Shown here: piece after piece, positions 34,696 to 42,748 of the stretch
Position numbering within the stretch: position 1 is the first letter of the stretch
Layout of the letters: the number at the start of each line of letters is the position of its first letter
From: Paucibacter sp. DJ2R-2
GTDB taxonomy: Bacteria; Pseudomonadota; Gammaproteobacteria; Burkholderiales; Burkholderiaceae_C
Length of the DNA: 64,000 nucleotides
Assembly (NCBI RefSeq): GCF_025717675.1
Contig: NZ_JAJIRT010000015.1
Coordinates: forward strand, 30,743 to 94,742
Direction: 5' to 3'
Translations under genes and position numbers: made by a program
Notes under the pieces: generated by a model
The model's database searches: none
What the model saw: only the letters and a program-made list of their open reading frames with translations
Told to the model about the DNA's origin: nothing

Positions 34696-34932
34696 TCAGG
34701 GCTTCGGCAGCCCTAAGGCGTGGTGGATCTTGTGGGGAATCAAAGATGGCAACTGCGCCCGGTATTCGTCAGGGTGTGTCGGCAGGTTGCGCACTTCGCA
34801 GGTGCCAGGAATCCGCACGGCTTGCGGGTCGCGGCTCAGTGCAACTTCTTCGGTGAATCTGCACGGCGATCGTTGCACCTTCCCGGTGGTTTCGCTTTTC
34901 ATCTTCCAGTGCCAGAACTCGGTGGGTTTCAT
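34696..34932 (-). CDS. Small mobile-element protein of unknown function
   Basis: 78 aa from ATG 34932 (GAGG close upstream); the frame continues open to 34977. The sequence (MKPTEFWHWKMKSETTG at the start, then CRFTEEVALSRDP and GTCEVRNLPTHPDE) resembles a small protein I recall from betaproteobacterial prophages and islands. No function is known. It is the last gene of the element's minus-strand gene set. Confidence 0.5.
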   Translation of the reverse strand: MKPTEFWHWKMKSETTGKVQRSPCRFTEEVALSRDPQAVRIPGTCEVRNLPTHPDEYRAQLPSLIPHKIHHALGLPKP

Positions 34933-35038
34933 GCCTCGAATGTTCGCTGGCGGGTGGCTCATAGGGTGAGCCTGCACTTGGGCTAGTAGTGCAAGTTCTA
35001 GCGAGTGCGCGACTTATCCCGTCGACGATCAAACACGA

Positions 35039-35075
35039 GAGCCGCAGCAGTTTCCCGATGCGGCTCCATTTTTTT
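35039..35075 (+). terminator. Strong intrinsic terminator, plus-strand oriented
   Basis: GAGCCGCA (39-46 of the 35,0xx block) pairs perfectly with TGCGGCTC (35059-35066), 12-nt loop, followed by CA and seven T (35069-35075). The T-tract is on the plus strand, so it stops rightward transcription. All genes of the element run leftward. Confidence 0.7.
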
Positions 35076-35086
35076 CTGTGCACGGC

Positions 35087-35323
35087 CTATTTGGTAGAGC
35101 GGACAAACAGCTCCCGTTGAGTCCGTAGCATTTCGGCCATCTCTCGCTTGAGGTCGCGCAGCATATTGCGGTCAGTAGTCCACTCGTCAGCCTTGTAGCC
35201 GTTTAGTGCCGCCTTTCGCTTTCCCGCCTTTGTCCTCGGGCCTGTTGAGCGCTCCCACGGCTTCCAAGTTCTGATCATTGCCGCTTGCTTGGCTTTTCGC
35301 TCCAAAGTCCAGCCGTTCGCCAT
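35087..35323 (-). CDS. Small mobile-element protein with STGPRT motif
   Basis: 78 aa from ATG 35323 with GGAGG upstream. Contains WKPWERSTGPRTKAGKRKAALNGYKA, a motif common in short hypothetical proteins of beta-proteobacterial phages and islands; the rest is charged. It overlaps the end of the upstream gene by about 137 bp in another frame. Function unknown; the basic centre suggests nucleic-acid contact, which is only a guess. Confidence 0.6.
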   Translation of the reverse strand: MANGWTLERKAKQAAMIRTWKPWERSTGPRTKAGKRKAALNGYKADEWTTDRNMLRDLKREMAEMLRTQRELFVRSTK

Positions 35324-35888
35324 TGCTTGCCTCCAATAGTTCGTGTGAGTGCTTTTGGTTTTCTTCCGTGCGCGAAGCCTGGGTGCTCGCTCCGTTGTTC
35401 ACTTGCTGATTGCCGCCGTTGTTGATGTTGGCTTGCCTTGCGAACACGACGGGTGGGCTCTTGATGGCCGCCAGAGTCTCAATCGTTGCCCTCGATTGGC
35501 CTTGTGCCTTCAGCGCAAGCTTGAGATAGGTTTCCATCGCCTCTATGTGCGTGCCCATGTTCAAGGCCGAACGACGGGCCAGCTCGCCAAACATTGCATT
35601 GAGCGCGAGAGCTTGGCCGGTCAGCATTCGTTCAAGTGCGGACATGTCCCCGGCATTTACGGCCTTCCCATCGTCGCGGAAGGAGGCGACTAGCTCCGTG
35701 ATCGATACCTCGCCAAGTTCGGGCTTGATGTACCGCTGTGCAGTGCTTGCGTTCGACGCAATGCCCTCTGAAACGAGGTCGGCAATCTGGCGATTTTTGG
35801 ACTTGCCGACTTCGCGCACTATCTTCAGCGTCTCGCCTTCAGCGTTGCCCGGTTCAGGTACTGCTGGAGTTGTTGCTTTGGTCGCCAT
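35187..35888 (-). CDS. Mobile-element hypothetical protein (233 aa)
   Basis: From ATG 35888 (GAGG seven bases upstream). Residues about 15-70 look like a helix-turn-helix-like region (IVREVGKSKNRQIADLVSEG...TAQRYIKPEL). The middle is helical (ALNAMFGELARRSALNMGTHIEAMETYLKLA), and FARQANINNGGNQQVNNG near 160 is a motif seen in phage-type hypothetical proteins that often precede the STGPRT protein. No function is assigned. The C-terminal 45 residues are read in one frame while the next gene is read in another. Confidence 0.6.
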   Translation of the reverse strand: MATKATTPAVPEPGNAEGETLKIVREVGKSKNRQIADLVSEGIASNASTAQRYIKPELGEVSITELVASFRDDGKAVNAGDMSALERMLTGQALALNAMFGELARRSALNMGTHIEAMETYLKLALKAQGQSRATIETLAAIKSPPVVFARQANINNGGNQQVNNGASTQASRTEENQKHSHELLEASNGERLDFGAKSQASGNDQNLEAVGALNRPEDKGGKAKGGTKRLQG

Positions 35889-35889
35889 T

Positions 35890-36366
35890 TCATTGCCTCG
35901 CTTCTTGATAGCCTGCGCATCTCTGAGCCATCGCCGCCAGTTCGCCAACTTCCTGACCGACTCCCGCCGATCTGAAATTGCCGCAGGTCTTGCGCCTGGG
36001 GTTGAAGTGCTGGCACAAGTGGCAAGTTACCTGCCCGGTTTGATCGCGGTCGACCTGCAAGAGCTTGTCGGCCAGCTTGTCGGCCTCCGTGTCATCCATG
36101 CCGCGCCGTTTGAAGACCATCAAGCGGGCCTCCATCAGGTCTAGCTCTGAGTCGTTCGCGTGCTGGGTGTTGGGCCAATAGGGCCTTTGGCTTGGTGGCT
36201 TGGTTGGTTCGTTTGCCGCCGTCGATTGTTCAAAAGCGCCCGGTATGGGTACTGACAAAACTGACAAAACCTCGGTTTCTGACCCTTGGGGGGGGTTTTG
36301 GCAGTTTTGGCAGTTCTCCCTCTGGGCACTTTCTAGAGATTCGAGCCGATTCAGCCACCTGCTCAT
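35890..36366 (-). CDS. Cys-rich mobile-element hypothetical protein (158 aa)
   Basis: Start ATG 36366 overlaps the DUF3987 stop (ATGA). The N-terminus has CQNCQNPP. The C-terminal half has CHLCQHFNPRRKTCGNFRSAG and a later Cys (RCAGY), a possible zinc-binding cluster. The middle contains MEARLMVFKRRGMDDTEADKLADKL, a helical segment. Similar proteins accompany DUF3987 genes in satellites and prophages. Function unknown. Confidence 0.6.
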   Translation of the reverse strand: MSRWLNRLESLESAQRENCQNCQNPPQGSETEVLSVLSVPIPGAFEQSTAANEPTKPPSQRPYWPNTQHANDSELDLMEARLMVFKRRGMDDTEADKLADKLLQVDRDQTGQVTCHLCQHFNPRRKTCGNFRSAGVGQEVGELAAMAQRCAGYQEARQ

Positions 36367-37964
36367 GATTGCCACCTTGTTGCCCGGTAGTCCACCGTAA
36401 CGCGCCCGCCAGCAGCATCAGAGCGCCGCTCAGACTCGGTCAGCCAGCCATGCGCCGCCAACATATCCAGCGCTTCGCAGACTCCCTCCCGATCAGATAG
36501 GCCAGCCCATCCACGACGGTAAACATCACGCGCAGTGAACACCTCGGCCAATTCTTTGCGCTCGATCCTCCGAATAATTGCCTTCGCCGTGGCGACGGTC
36601 GCATTGGTGCCGGACTCATAGGCCCGTATTGCGTGCGACTTGAAGTAATCGGCCAGCTCCAGCGCTGAAGCACAAGCCCTCGCAGTTACCGGGCCGGTGC
36701 CGCCACTCGCTAGATGCAGGGTGAGCGCCATTGCCGGAACATGCTTGCGGAACTTGGATAGCGCCGCCTCGATTGACGGGCGTATGTCTGGTGCCCGTAC
36801 CGCTGCCTCCAATTCATGCCGCCACTCATTGAACATGGCTAGCGCATCATCGGAAAAGCGCAGGTAGGGCAGGCCATCCGGTTTTCCGTCTGCATCTACT
36901 GCCTGGGTTGCCATTGCCGCCGCGCCGTCCAGCTTGTCGAGACTTGCAAACACGTGCGCCGCCTTGATCTTCGCGGCCTCGTCTATGCCTCGATCTACCT
37001 CCCGGTAGTCGCCCGCGCCGTCAGGCCATGCGATCAAGCATCGCTGCAAGAATCCATCGTCACCGCCGCCGCCTCGATTGGCGACCTTGATGAACTCGGA
37101 TAGCGGGCCGGGTTGAATGCCGCCGATCATGCTTAAGCACATGTTTGGAATGGCGATATGCCCGCGCCCAATGCGCCCGAATTGGTAGCTGCCACCGCTC
37201 CACGCCTGAAGCATGAAACCTCGCGCCGTGGCGTTTTCCTCGCGAGCCAAGTGGACTAGCAGCCCGCGCAGTTCGTCGCGCTCCATCATCACGCCTTGCG
37301 GGTTCTCGGCCAGCACCTCTCCAAGTGCCTCATAGCCAATGTCGGTCACAACATAGCGCTTACGAATCGGGGTTTGTAGTTCCTCCGTCATCAGCAGGTC
37401 GGTGATGTTGGCCTTGCTGTCCTTGGATAACGCTTGAGCGGCCTTCTTGTCTGCCGCGCTATTTGCCAGCTTGAAGGCCCGCATGTCTAGCTCGTGGTCG
37501 CGCATAGCTTCGGCGTGCAAGTCGGCGTGCTTTGTCTCAAGCTTTCGCAGATTGGCTAGCGCCTGGGTCATGCAAGGCGACTTCATCCGGCCAGGTCGCC
37601 CGACAATTGCCGCCCACAAGTTTGCCGATTCTTGCCAGTCGGTGTGAGCTTGCGGCCTGATTGCCACTTTGCCCGCCACCAGTGACGAGAGCGCCACCAA
37701 CAGAGGAACAGCCACAAAGTCGGCCGGGCATTGCATACGTTCGCAAACATCGCGCACCCATGGCCGGACTGTCTCGGGCAATGCCTCAAGCGGGAAAGCT
37801 TGGACGGCCTGCAATTCATCCGGTAATGGTGTGGGCGTGCTGCGCTCGGCTGGCTCCGGCCTGGGGTCATAGCTTGCGCTGCTGGCCTTTCCGAATGTTC
37901 CGCTTGGCTGAGTCGGTAGGGGGCGCGGGCGCGGGGTGAATGGATCAATGGTCGAGTCAATCAT
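36363..37964 (-). CDS. DUF3987 family protein (replication-type ATPase of mobile elements)
   Basis: 533 aa. A Walker-A-like GRPGRMKSP in the first third, MMERDELRGLLVHL as the acidic second motif, and PNMCLSMIGGIQPGPLSEFI: hallmarks of DUF3987, a family found next to primases in phages and satellites, probably helicase-like. ATG 37964 has a strong GGAGGT and overlaps the primase-like stop (ATGA). With the preceding zinc protein it would form a split primase-helicase for element replication (inferred). Confidence 0.75.
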   Translation of the reverse strand: MIDSTIDPFTPRPRPLPTQPSGTFGKASSASYDPRPEPAERSTPTPLPDELQAVQAFPLEALPETVRPWVRDVCERMQCPADFVAVPLLVALSSLVAGKVAIRPQAHTDWQESANLWAAIVGRPGRMKSPCMTQALANLRKLETKHADLHAEAMRDHELDMRAFKLANSAADKKAAQALSKDSKANITDLLMTEELQTPIRKRYVVTDIGYEALGEVLAENPQGVMMERDELRGLLVHLAREENATARGFMLQAWSGGSYQFGRIGRGHIAIPNMCLSMIGGIQPGPLSEFIKVANRGGGGDDGFLQRCLIAWPDGAGDYREVDRGIDEAAKIKAAHVFASLDKLDGAAAMATQAVDADGKPDGLPYLRFSDDALAMFNEWRHELEAAVRAPDIRPSIEAALSKFRKHVPAMALTLHLASGGTGPVTARACASALELADYFKSHAIRAYESGTNATVATAKAIIRRIERKELAEVFTARDVYRRGWAGLSDREGVCEALDMLAAHGWLTESERRSDAAGGRVTVDYRATRWQS

Positions 37965-38398
37965 GAGCGTACCTCCGCATAGAGTGATGTGATGCGGGCG
38001 CTGGCCTGAAGAAGGCGGGCACGGTCTTCGGTGCTCAGGGTCGACCCGCATCCCAAATTGGATGCAGCGACGGCGGTTAGCTCGGCTTCGAAGGCCAGCA
38101 GGTCGAGTGCCTCATTGGCGGTCAGTAATCCACGCCGCCTGGGGGTCGGGACATGGTGGCCGGTCAACCTTGGCGGGAAAAGGTCTTGCAGGCTCAAGCC
38201 CACCGATGCCGCGATAGCCTCCGCATCACAGCCACCGGCAAAGCACTTGACCAGTAGAGCGCCTGTGCTGCCCTCGCTGATTGAGAGTGCCGCTGACCTG
38301 TCCGAAGTATTGCAAGCCCGGCATGGCCCTCTGTAGCCCGTTGCGCTGACCTTTCGCATGTGGCCGTGTGCGTTCAGGAACTTTTCAAGTGCGTCCAT
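37961..38398 (-). CDS. Primase-like zinc-finger protein of the element
   Basis: 145 aa from ATG 38398 (GGGGG five bases upstream). The pattern CRACNTSDRSAALSI...KCFAGGCD resembles the CHC2 zinc domain of DnaG-type primases (Cys-x2-Cys and Cys-x4-Cys). No TOPRIM or polymerase domain is present, so it is the zinc-binding part only. Coupled with the DUF3987 gene. Overlaps the preceding gene by 14 bp. Confidence 0.65.
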   Translation of the reverse strand: MDALEKFLNAHGHMRKVSATGYRGPCRACNTSDRSAALSISEGSTGALLVKCFAGGCDAEAIAASVGLSLQDLFPPRLTGHHVPTPRRRGLLTANEALDLLAFEAELTAVAASNLGCGSTLSTEDRARLLQASARITSLYAEVRS

Positions 38399-38663
38399 TG
38401 CTGCCCCCAATCTGCTGCAGGAATTGCGCCGCCTGGGTCATGGTGTCGAGCTGGCGAGTAAATCCCCAGCGTTCGGCCAGCATCACGCCATCAGCCAAGC
38501 GCAGCAGGGCGTAACCCTTGAGCGAAAACTGAGCTTGAAGCGCGGCGAAGGCTTTGGGGTCGGCGCTAGCGCTGGTACATTGCTCCGGGTCTGCTGACGT
38601 TTTTTCTTCGATGCCTTGCGCCGCTCCACCGGCCAGGGCATCCGTCTTTGTGGGGCCGATCAA
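38385..38663 (-). CDS. Small element protein, unknown
   Basis: 92 aa starting at TTG 38663, overlapping the AlpA stop (TTGA). The second half (FSLKGYALLRLADGVMLAERWGFTR) looks like a small folded domain, while the first 40 residues are low-complexity. No family recognised. Its position between alpA and the primase-like gene suggests a role in replication control, without direct evidence. Confidence 0.5.
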   Translation of the reverse strand: MIGPTKTDALAGGAAQGIEEKTSADPEQCTSASADPKAFAALQAQFSLKGYALLRLADGVMLAERWGFTRQLDTMTQAAQFLQQIGGSNGRT

Positions 38664-38902
38664 GCCGTTACCCCTTGGGCTTGCAGCCAGTCGCGCACCT
38701 CGCCAACGTTCCAGGCTGTGACCTTTTCGGACAGCTTAGAAGGCTTGGGAAAAGTACCGGCCTTGACCTTGCGCCATAGCGTCGGCTCGCTGAAAGGCAA
38801 GGGGGCAGGAATGCCAGTCTTGGGGTTCTGCACCAGTCGAGAAGCGCGGATAAATGCGCCTCGGGGCAGGGTATCGAATGAGGGGATGATTGGTGATGCC
38901 AC
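38660..38902 (-). CDS. AlpA-like excisionase/transcription regulator
   Basis: 80 aa from GTG 38902, which has GGAGG five bases before; the frame extends to TTG 38929. The winged-helix segment FSEPTLWRKVKAGTFPKPSKLSEKVTAWNVGEVRDWL is characteristic of AlpA/MerR-like regulators. In P4-like elements AlpA activates the integrase or promotes excision. First gene of the replication block. Confidence 0.72.
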   Translation of the reverse strand: MASPIIPSFDTLPRGAFIRASRLVQNPKTGIPAPLPFSEPTLWRKVKAGTFPKPSKLSEKVTAWNVGEVRDWLQAQGVTA

Positions 38903-39016
38903 TTGAGCCTCCGTGGTTGGATGGCTCAACTTTGGAGAATGGCGGTCTCTTTGTGCCCGAATTCGGTTTTCGGTTACCGAGTTGCCTTTGCCTTGAAACC
39001 GAATTCGGTTTGGACT

Positions 39017-39637
39017 CTAGGATTGGCGCGGGTTTGCGGGCAGCACGGTGTCGGCGGCTTTCTTCAAGTATTTGCGGACGGTGTCGTCTGAAACGTTGAT
39101 CCCAAGCGCCGCCAAGTCATCTGCTATCTCTTTTGCCGCGCTGCTTTTCGCTGCCGCTGGGTCATGGCTGTAACCCTTTATGGCCATTCCTATCAAGAGC
39201 TTGAGCATGGTTTCACGTTCGCGCTTGCCCAGCGTGCGTTCTTCGCTATTGGGCTGATCGGGAGCGGATTCTTCTGGTTGCGGCGTCTCCACTGCCTTCA
39301 AACTGGCAATTGATTCATGCAGCGGTTCGATATTTGCCACTGCGTAGTTGCGGATCGATTGAGAGTACCTGTGAAGACCGTGAAGCTGTCGTGATAGCTC
39401 AACTTGCCTAAAGTGCAGGAAAGCCAGCTCCACGATGATTGAAAGAAACGCGACAAGGAGCAGTCCATACCAAGCCGTTGTGCGTGAAACATCAACGCCT
39501 AGTTGCTTGGCGATGAAAACCCACAACATCAAAGTGAGGAGTGCATAAGTAAGCGTTGTCCCTGCCTGCGCCCTTCTCCAAGAGCGAATCAGTTTCAAGG
39601 CCAAGGGCTTCTGCACTTCATCTGAATCTTTCACCAT
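39017..39637 (-). CDS. Two-helix membrane protein with C-terminal DNA-binding-like domain
   Basis: 206 aa. Two membrane helices (about 27-48 TLTYALLTLMLWVFIAKQLG; 56-76 AWYGLLLVAFLSIIVELAFL), a helical linker, and a C-terminal segment TMLKLLIGMAIKGYSHDP...ALGINVSDDTVRKYLKKA resembling a domain often found at the end of mobile-element proteins. ATG 39637 with AGGGA upstream. Function unknown; a membrane-anchored sensor or exclusion protein is possible. Confidence 0.6.
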   Translation of the reverse strand: MVKDSDEVQKPLALKLIRSWRRAQAGTTLTYALLTLMLWVFIAKQLGVDVSRTTAWYGLLLVAFLSIIVELAFLHFRQVELSRQLHGLHRYSQSIRNYAVANIEPLHESIASLKAVETPQPEESAPDQPNSEERTLGKRERETMLKLLIGMAIKGYSHDPAAAKSSAAKEIADDLAALGINVSDDTVRKYLKKAADTVLPANPRQS

Positions 39638-39739
39638 GCGATCCCTGTCGCCCCTGATTGATAGGTGCCGCGCCAGCCCGTCAGGGAACGGGTTTTCAGG
39701 GATCAGCCTAGGCGCGGCGAAAATGGATTGTGCAGCCAG

Positions 39740-41008
39740 TTATGCGGCCCGTAGTTGGATCACGTTATCGCGCTGCCAGGGTTCGCCCGCCTCGCAAGCG
39801 GCCAGGAACAAAGCCCATGTTTCCAATGCGGCCCGCCGTTCGGTCAGGTAGTCGTGCTGGTCATAGACGCCAACTAGCCCGCCAAGCGCGTGATTCAGGC
39901 ATCGCTCGGCCACGATCAGGCCGACTCCCAAAGCTGAAAGGTGGCTCCGTGCGGTAGAGCGCAGGTCATGCGGGGTAAAGCGCCGCACCTTGTCGCCTAG
40001 CTTGTCGCAGAGCTTGACCAGCATGGCATTCACGGCCCGCTGCTCGAAGTGAACATCAGCGCCGCCACTGTTGCGGGTGCGCCGTACTTGGCGGGCAGGC
40101 AAGACAAAGCGGGAGCCACAGGCCAGGGGTTGCAGCGCCTTGAAGCACTCCACAGCAGCCGGTGCGAGTGGAATCGTAAAGCCGGTGCCGGTCTTGGAAT
40201 TGGCGTCGGGAATCACCCATTCGGCCCGCTCCAGGTCGACGTCTGACCACTCGGCCCGCGTCAATTCACCGATACGAACACAGGTCAGCAGCAGCAGCTT
40301 CACGGCCTGGGCATTTTCCGCGCCGATGGCGGGCAGGGTAGGCATCACGGCCCGAAGTTCTGCTTCTGTCAGCTTGAGTCGTGCTCGGGTCGGCGCAGGC
40401 CTGCCGCAAATGGCGTGCACCGAGATACCGGCGCAGGGATTCACGATCACGGAATGATTCGCCAGCCCATGCTTGAAAATCTCCGACAGCGCAGTGAACA
40501 CCAGTTCCACCACGTTGACGGTCTTGATCTTGCCGACGGCCTCAACGAATGAAACAACGTCCGATGTTGTGACTTCTCGCGCAGCCAGTCGCCCAAGCCT
40601 GGGGAGAATCACAGCGTCGATATGCTGCCTCCGCTGCGCGTAGGTTCTCGCCGCCAGCGTGGGCATTACCTTTTCGATGTAGCTCTCGGCCAATTGCTTG
40701 AAGCTCTTGGTGGTGGCGCTCTTGATCTTCTCGGTCTGGCGCTCTTTGGCGACGTCTGTTCCGGCCTGAATCTTGGCTCGTTCATCCCTTGCCCGGATTC
40801 TTGCCGCTGCTACGCCTAAGTCGGGGAATCGCCCGAGCGTCAGTTCTTTCGCCTTGCCGCCGTGCCGGTAACGCAGAACCCATGCCGCCGCGCCCGCTGC
40901 TGATAGCGTGAACGTCAGCCCGCCGCCGTCAGCCTTTGCCAATGGTGCGCCGGTCTTGATCCACTTTCGGAGCTGTACGTCTGTCAGCTTATCGACTTGT
41001 TTCGCCAC
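39740..41008 (-). CDS. P4-type tyrosine integrase
   Basis: 422 aa from GTG 41008 (AGGGG six bases upstream). An N-terminal DUF4102-like arm-binding domain (LAKADGGGLTFTLSAAGAAAW...LGRFPDLGVAAAR), a core-binding SAM-like domain, and a catalytic domain with Arg in CVRIGELTRAEW, HDLRSTARSHLSALG, and a late catalytic segment where the Tyr is in VGVYDQHDY. It inserts and excises the element by site-specific recombination. It begins about 30 bp from the right repeat, the usual arrangement of integrase next to att. Confidence 0.9.
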   Translation of the reverse strand: MAKQVDKLTDVQLRKWIKTGAPLAKADGGGLTFTLSAAGAAAWVLRYRHGGKAKELTLGRFPDLGVAAARIRARDERAKIQAGTDVAKERQTEKIKSATTKSFKQLAESYIEKVMPTLAARTYAQRRQHIDAVILPRLGRLAAREVTTSDVVSFVEAVGKIKTVNVVELVFTALSEIFKHGLANHSVIVNPCAGISVHAICGRPAPTRARLKLTEAELRAVMPTLPAIGAENAQAVKLLLLTCVRIGELTRAEWSDVDLERAEWVIPDANSKTGTGFTIPLAPAAVECFKALQPLACGSRFVLPARQVRRTRNSGGADVHFEQRAVNAMLVKLCDKLGDKVRRFTPHDLRSTARSHLSALGVGLIVAERCLNHALGGLVGVYDQHDYLTERRAALETWALFLAACEAGEPWQRDNVIQLRAA

Positions 41009-41038
41009 GGCGCACCCCTGCAATGTGTAGTCAGTTCG

Positions 41039-41061
41039 CTAGCTACGCTACTAGCTACACA
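41039..41061 (+). repeat. Right element-end repeat (candidate attachment site)
   Basis: CTAGCTACGC-TA-CTAGCTACACA, in the same orientation as 34276-34298, 21 of 23 identical, 30 bp upstream of the integrase start. Could be attL/attR core, or integrase arm sites present at both ends. Confidence 0.5.
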
Positions 41062-41400
41062 CATCTTATGCGCTTTGGTGACGCTTCACGAGGTTAATTG
41101 ATTCGATTGATCTATGCGAATCAAGTACTTGGCTCTGACTTGTGAACCCGTGTGATGCTGCTAAAAACAGTCTTTCACCTTACAGGTGGCGAGTTTCAAG
41201 GCAATCCTCAGTGACGGTTTCGATGTGAGTTCTGGCCTGGGGCCGCGCGACACGGACAAGCACCCGTGGGCATGAACTCAGAAGAGGGCGTCTGGTGGGC
41301 GGCCGCCACGGCGGCTGCGCCAGAGCAAGGCGCCATCCTACAAGGGTCCGTCAGTGAAGAGCCCGGCTGCGGAGGAAGCAGGGCAGGCCGTGCCGGATCT
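41062..41400. other. Intergenic between element and phoR; contains an inverted repeat
   Basis: No convincing ORF. TTGATTCG (41098-41105) and CGAATCAA (41117-41124) are perfect inverted arms 11 bp apart, of unknown role (possible operator or recombinase site). Nothing else recognised. Confidence 0.45.
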
Positions 41401-42735
41401 TTAGAGCCCGTCTCCGGCAGCGTTGTCGCGCACCCGCGCTGGGGGCAGCAGCAGGCTGAATCGGCTGCCTTTGCCGACTTCGCTGAAGACTTGCAACTCG
41501 CCGCCATGGCGTTGCATCACATGTTTGACGATGGACAGGCCCAGACCGGTGCCGCCGGTGTCGCGGGAGCGGCTGCCGTCTACACGGTAGAAGCGTTCGG
41601 TCAGGCGCGGCCAATGTTCCTTGGCAATGCCGGGGCCACTGTCCTGCACACAGATCTGCCCGCTGCCCTCAGGCAGGCGGCGCCAGCTCAGCTCGATCTC
41701 TCCGCCATCCGGGGTGTAGCGGACCGCATTGCTGAGCAGATTGCTGATGGCGCTGAGCAACTCGGCCTCGATGCCGGCCAGTTGAATCGACATGTCGGCT
41801 TCAACCTGGATTAGATGGCGGCCGCCCGACAAGGCATTGGCGTCAGCCTCCACGCGCTTGAGCAGCGGCGCGAGATCCAGCCAGCGGTCGGCGCCGGGAC
41901 GCGGGCTGCCTTCCAACTGAGCCAGGGTCAGCAAGTCACTGACCAGGCCCAGCATGCGCTCGGTTTGGTGTCCCATCAAAACCAGCACGCGACGCCGCTC
42001 GGCTTCGCTAAGCGGCAATGAGCTCATGGTCTCGATGAAGCCGCTGAGCACGGTCAGCGGCGTGCGGATTTCGTGCGAAACATTGGCCACGAAATCGCGT
42101 CGCATGCCTTCCGCCCGCTCGCGCTCGGTGACGTCCTGGGTCAGCACCAAGCGCAAACCGTCGCCATACGGTCGCACGATCACCGACAAGGTGCCCAGTC
42201 CGCGGCTGCTGGCCAGTTGCAGAGGTTCCTTGAACTGGCCCGCCTGCAGATAGCTGACAAAGCTTGGGTAGCGGACCAAATTGGTGATGCGTTGTTGCAA
42301 ATCGCGCTGCGGGTCGAGCGCGAAATGGTCGGCCGCCATGCGGTTGCACCAGGTCATGTGGTCGTGCGCATCCAGCATCAGCACACCATTGGGCGAGGCT
42401 TCGATGGCCGAGAGGAACTGCTGCAGCTGCAGCCGCTCCTGAGCGATCGCCCGGTCGCGCTTGCGCAGCGCGCGCTCGATCAGATAGGCCAGGTCGCCCC
42501 AGTAACCACTGCTGCGCGGCGCCTCGCCCGGATGCTTCTCGCGCAGCCACTGCATCAGGCGGCGGATGCGCAAGGTGTCGATCAGCAGCAGGGTCACCAC
42601 CGCGGCCAAAACACCAAACCATTCGCCAATTTGGCTGTACCCGACCAAGGTGCCAAGGGCACGCCCGACCAGGTCACCGGCGATCACGATCAGGCCCACC
42701 AGGGCCAGGCGGGGCAGAAAACCGATGACGGTCAT
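41401..42735 (-). CDS. phoR: Phosphate-regulon sensor histidine kinase PhoR
   Basis: 444 aa. Two N-terminal membrane helices (LALVGLIVIAGDLVG; FGVLAAVVTLLLI), a PhoR-type linker with DLAYLIERALRKRDRAIAQER, a PAS domain, the phospho-acceptor His in FVANVSHEIRTPLTVLSG, and ATPase boxes SNLLSNAVRYTPDGG, DSGPGIAKEHW, GTGLGLSIVKHV. It autophosphorylates when phosphate is low and passes phosphate to PhoB. 13 bp after phoB. Last gene of the pst-pho series and adjacent to the integrated element. Confidence 0.95.
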   Translation of the reverse strand: MTVIGFLPRLALVGLIVIAGDLVGRALGTLVGYSQIGEWFGVLAAVVTLLLIDTLRIRRLMQWLREKHPGEAPRSSGYWGDLAYLIERALRKRDRAIAQERLQLQQFLSAIEASPNGVLMLDAHDHMTWCNRMAADHFALDPQRDLQQRITNLVRYPSFVSYLQAGQFKEPLQLASSRGLGTLSVIVRPYGDGLRLVLTQDVTERERAEGMRRDFVANVSHEIRTPLTVLSGFIETMSSLPLSEAERRRVLVLMGHQTERMLGLVSDLLTLAQLEGSPRPGADRWLDLAPLLKRVEADANALSGGRHLIQVEADMSIQLAGIEAELLSAISNLLSNAVRYTPDGGEIELSWRRLPEGSGQICVQDSGPGIAKEHWPRLTERFYRVDGSRSRDTGGTGLGLSIVKHVMQRHGGELQVFSEVGKGSRFSLLLPPARVRDNAAGDGL

Positions 42736-42748
42736 GAAGCTCCCTGGC

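Larger units (their letters stand above)
34276..41061. mobile_element. Integrative satellite-like element (about 6.8 kb)
   Basis: Bounded by two similar 23-bp sequences (34276-34298 and 41039-41061). Contains a P4-type tyrosine integrase at the right end reading inward, an AlpA-like regulator, a primase-like zinc protein, a DUF3987 protein and several small genes of a kind found in beta-proteobacterial mobile elements, all on the minus strand. No capsid, tail, lysis or conjugation genes. The base composition looks clearly less GC-rich than the flanks. Boundaries are inferred from the repeats and gene content. Confidence 0.7.

Noticed and set aside
34769..35083. 104-codon minus-strand frame near the element's left end
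   Set aside because: Runs through the intrinsic terminator stem, overlaps the better-supported 34696-34932 gene in another frame and shows no familiar sequence.
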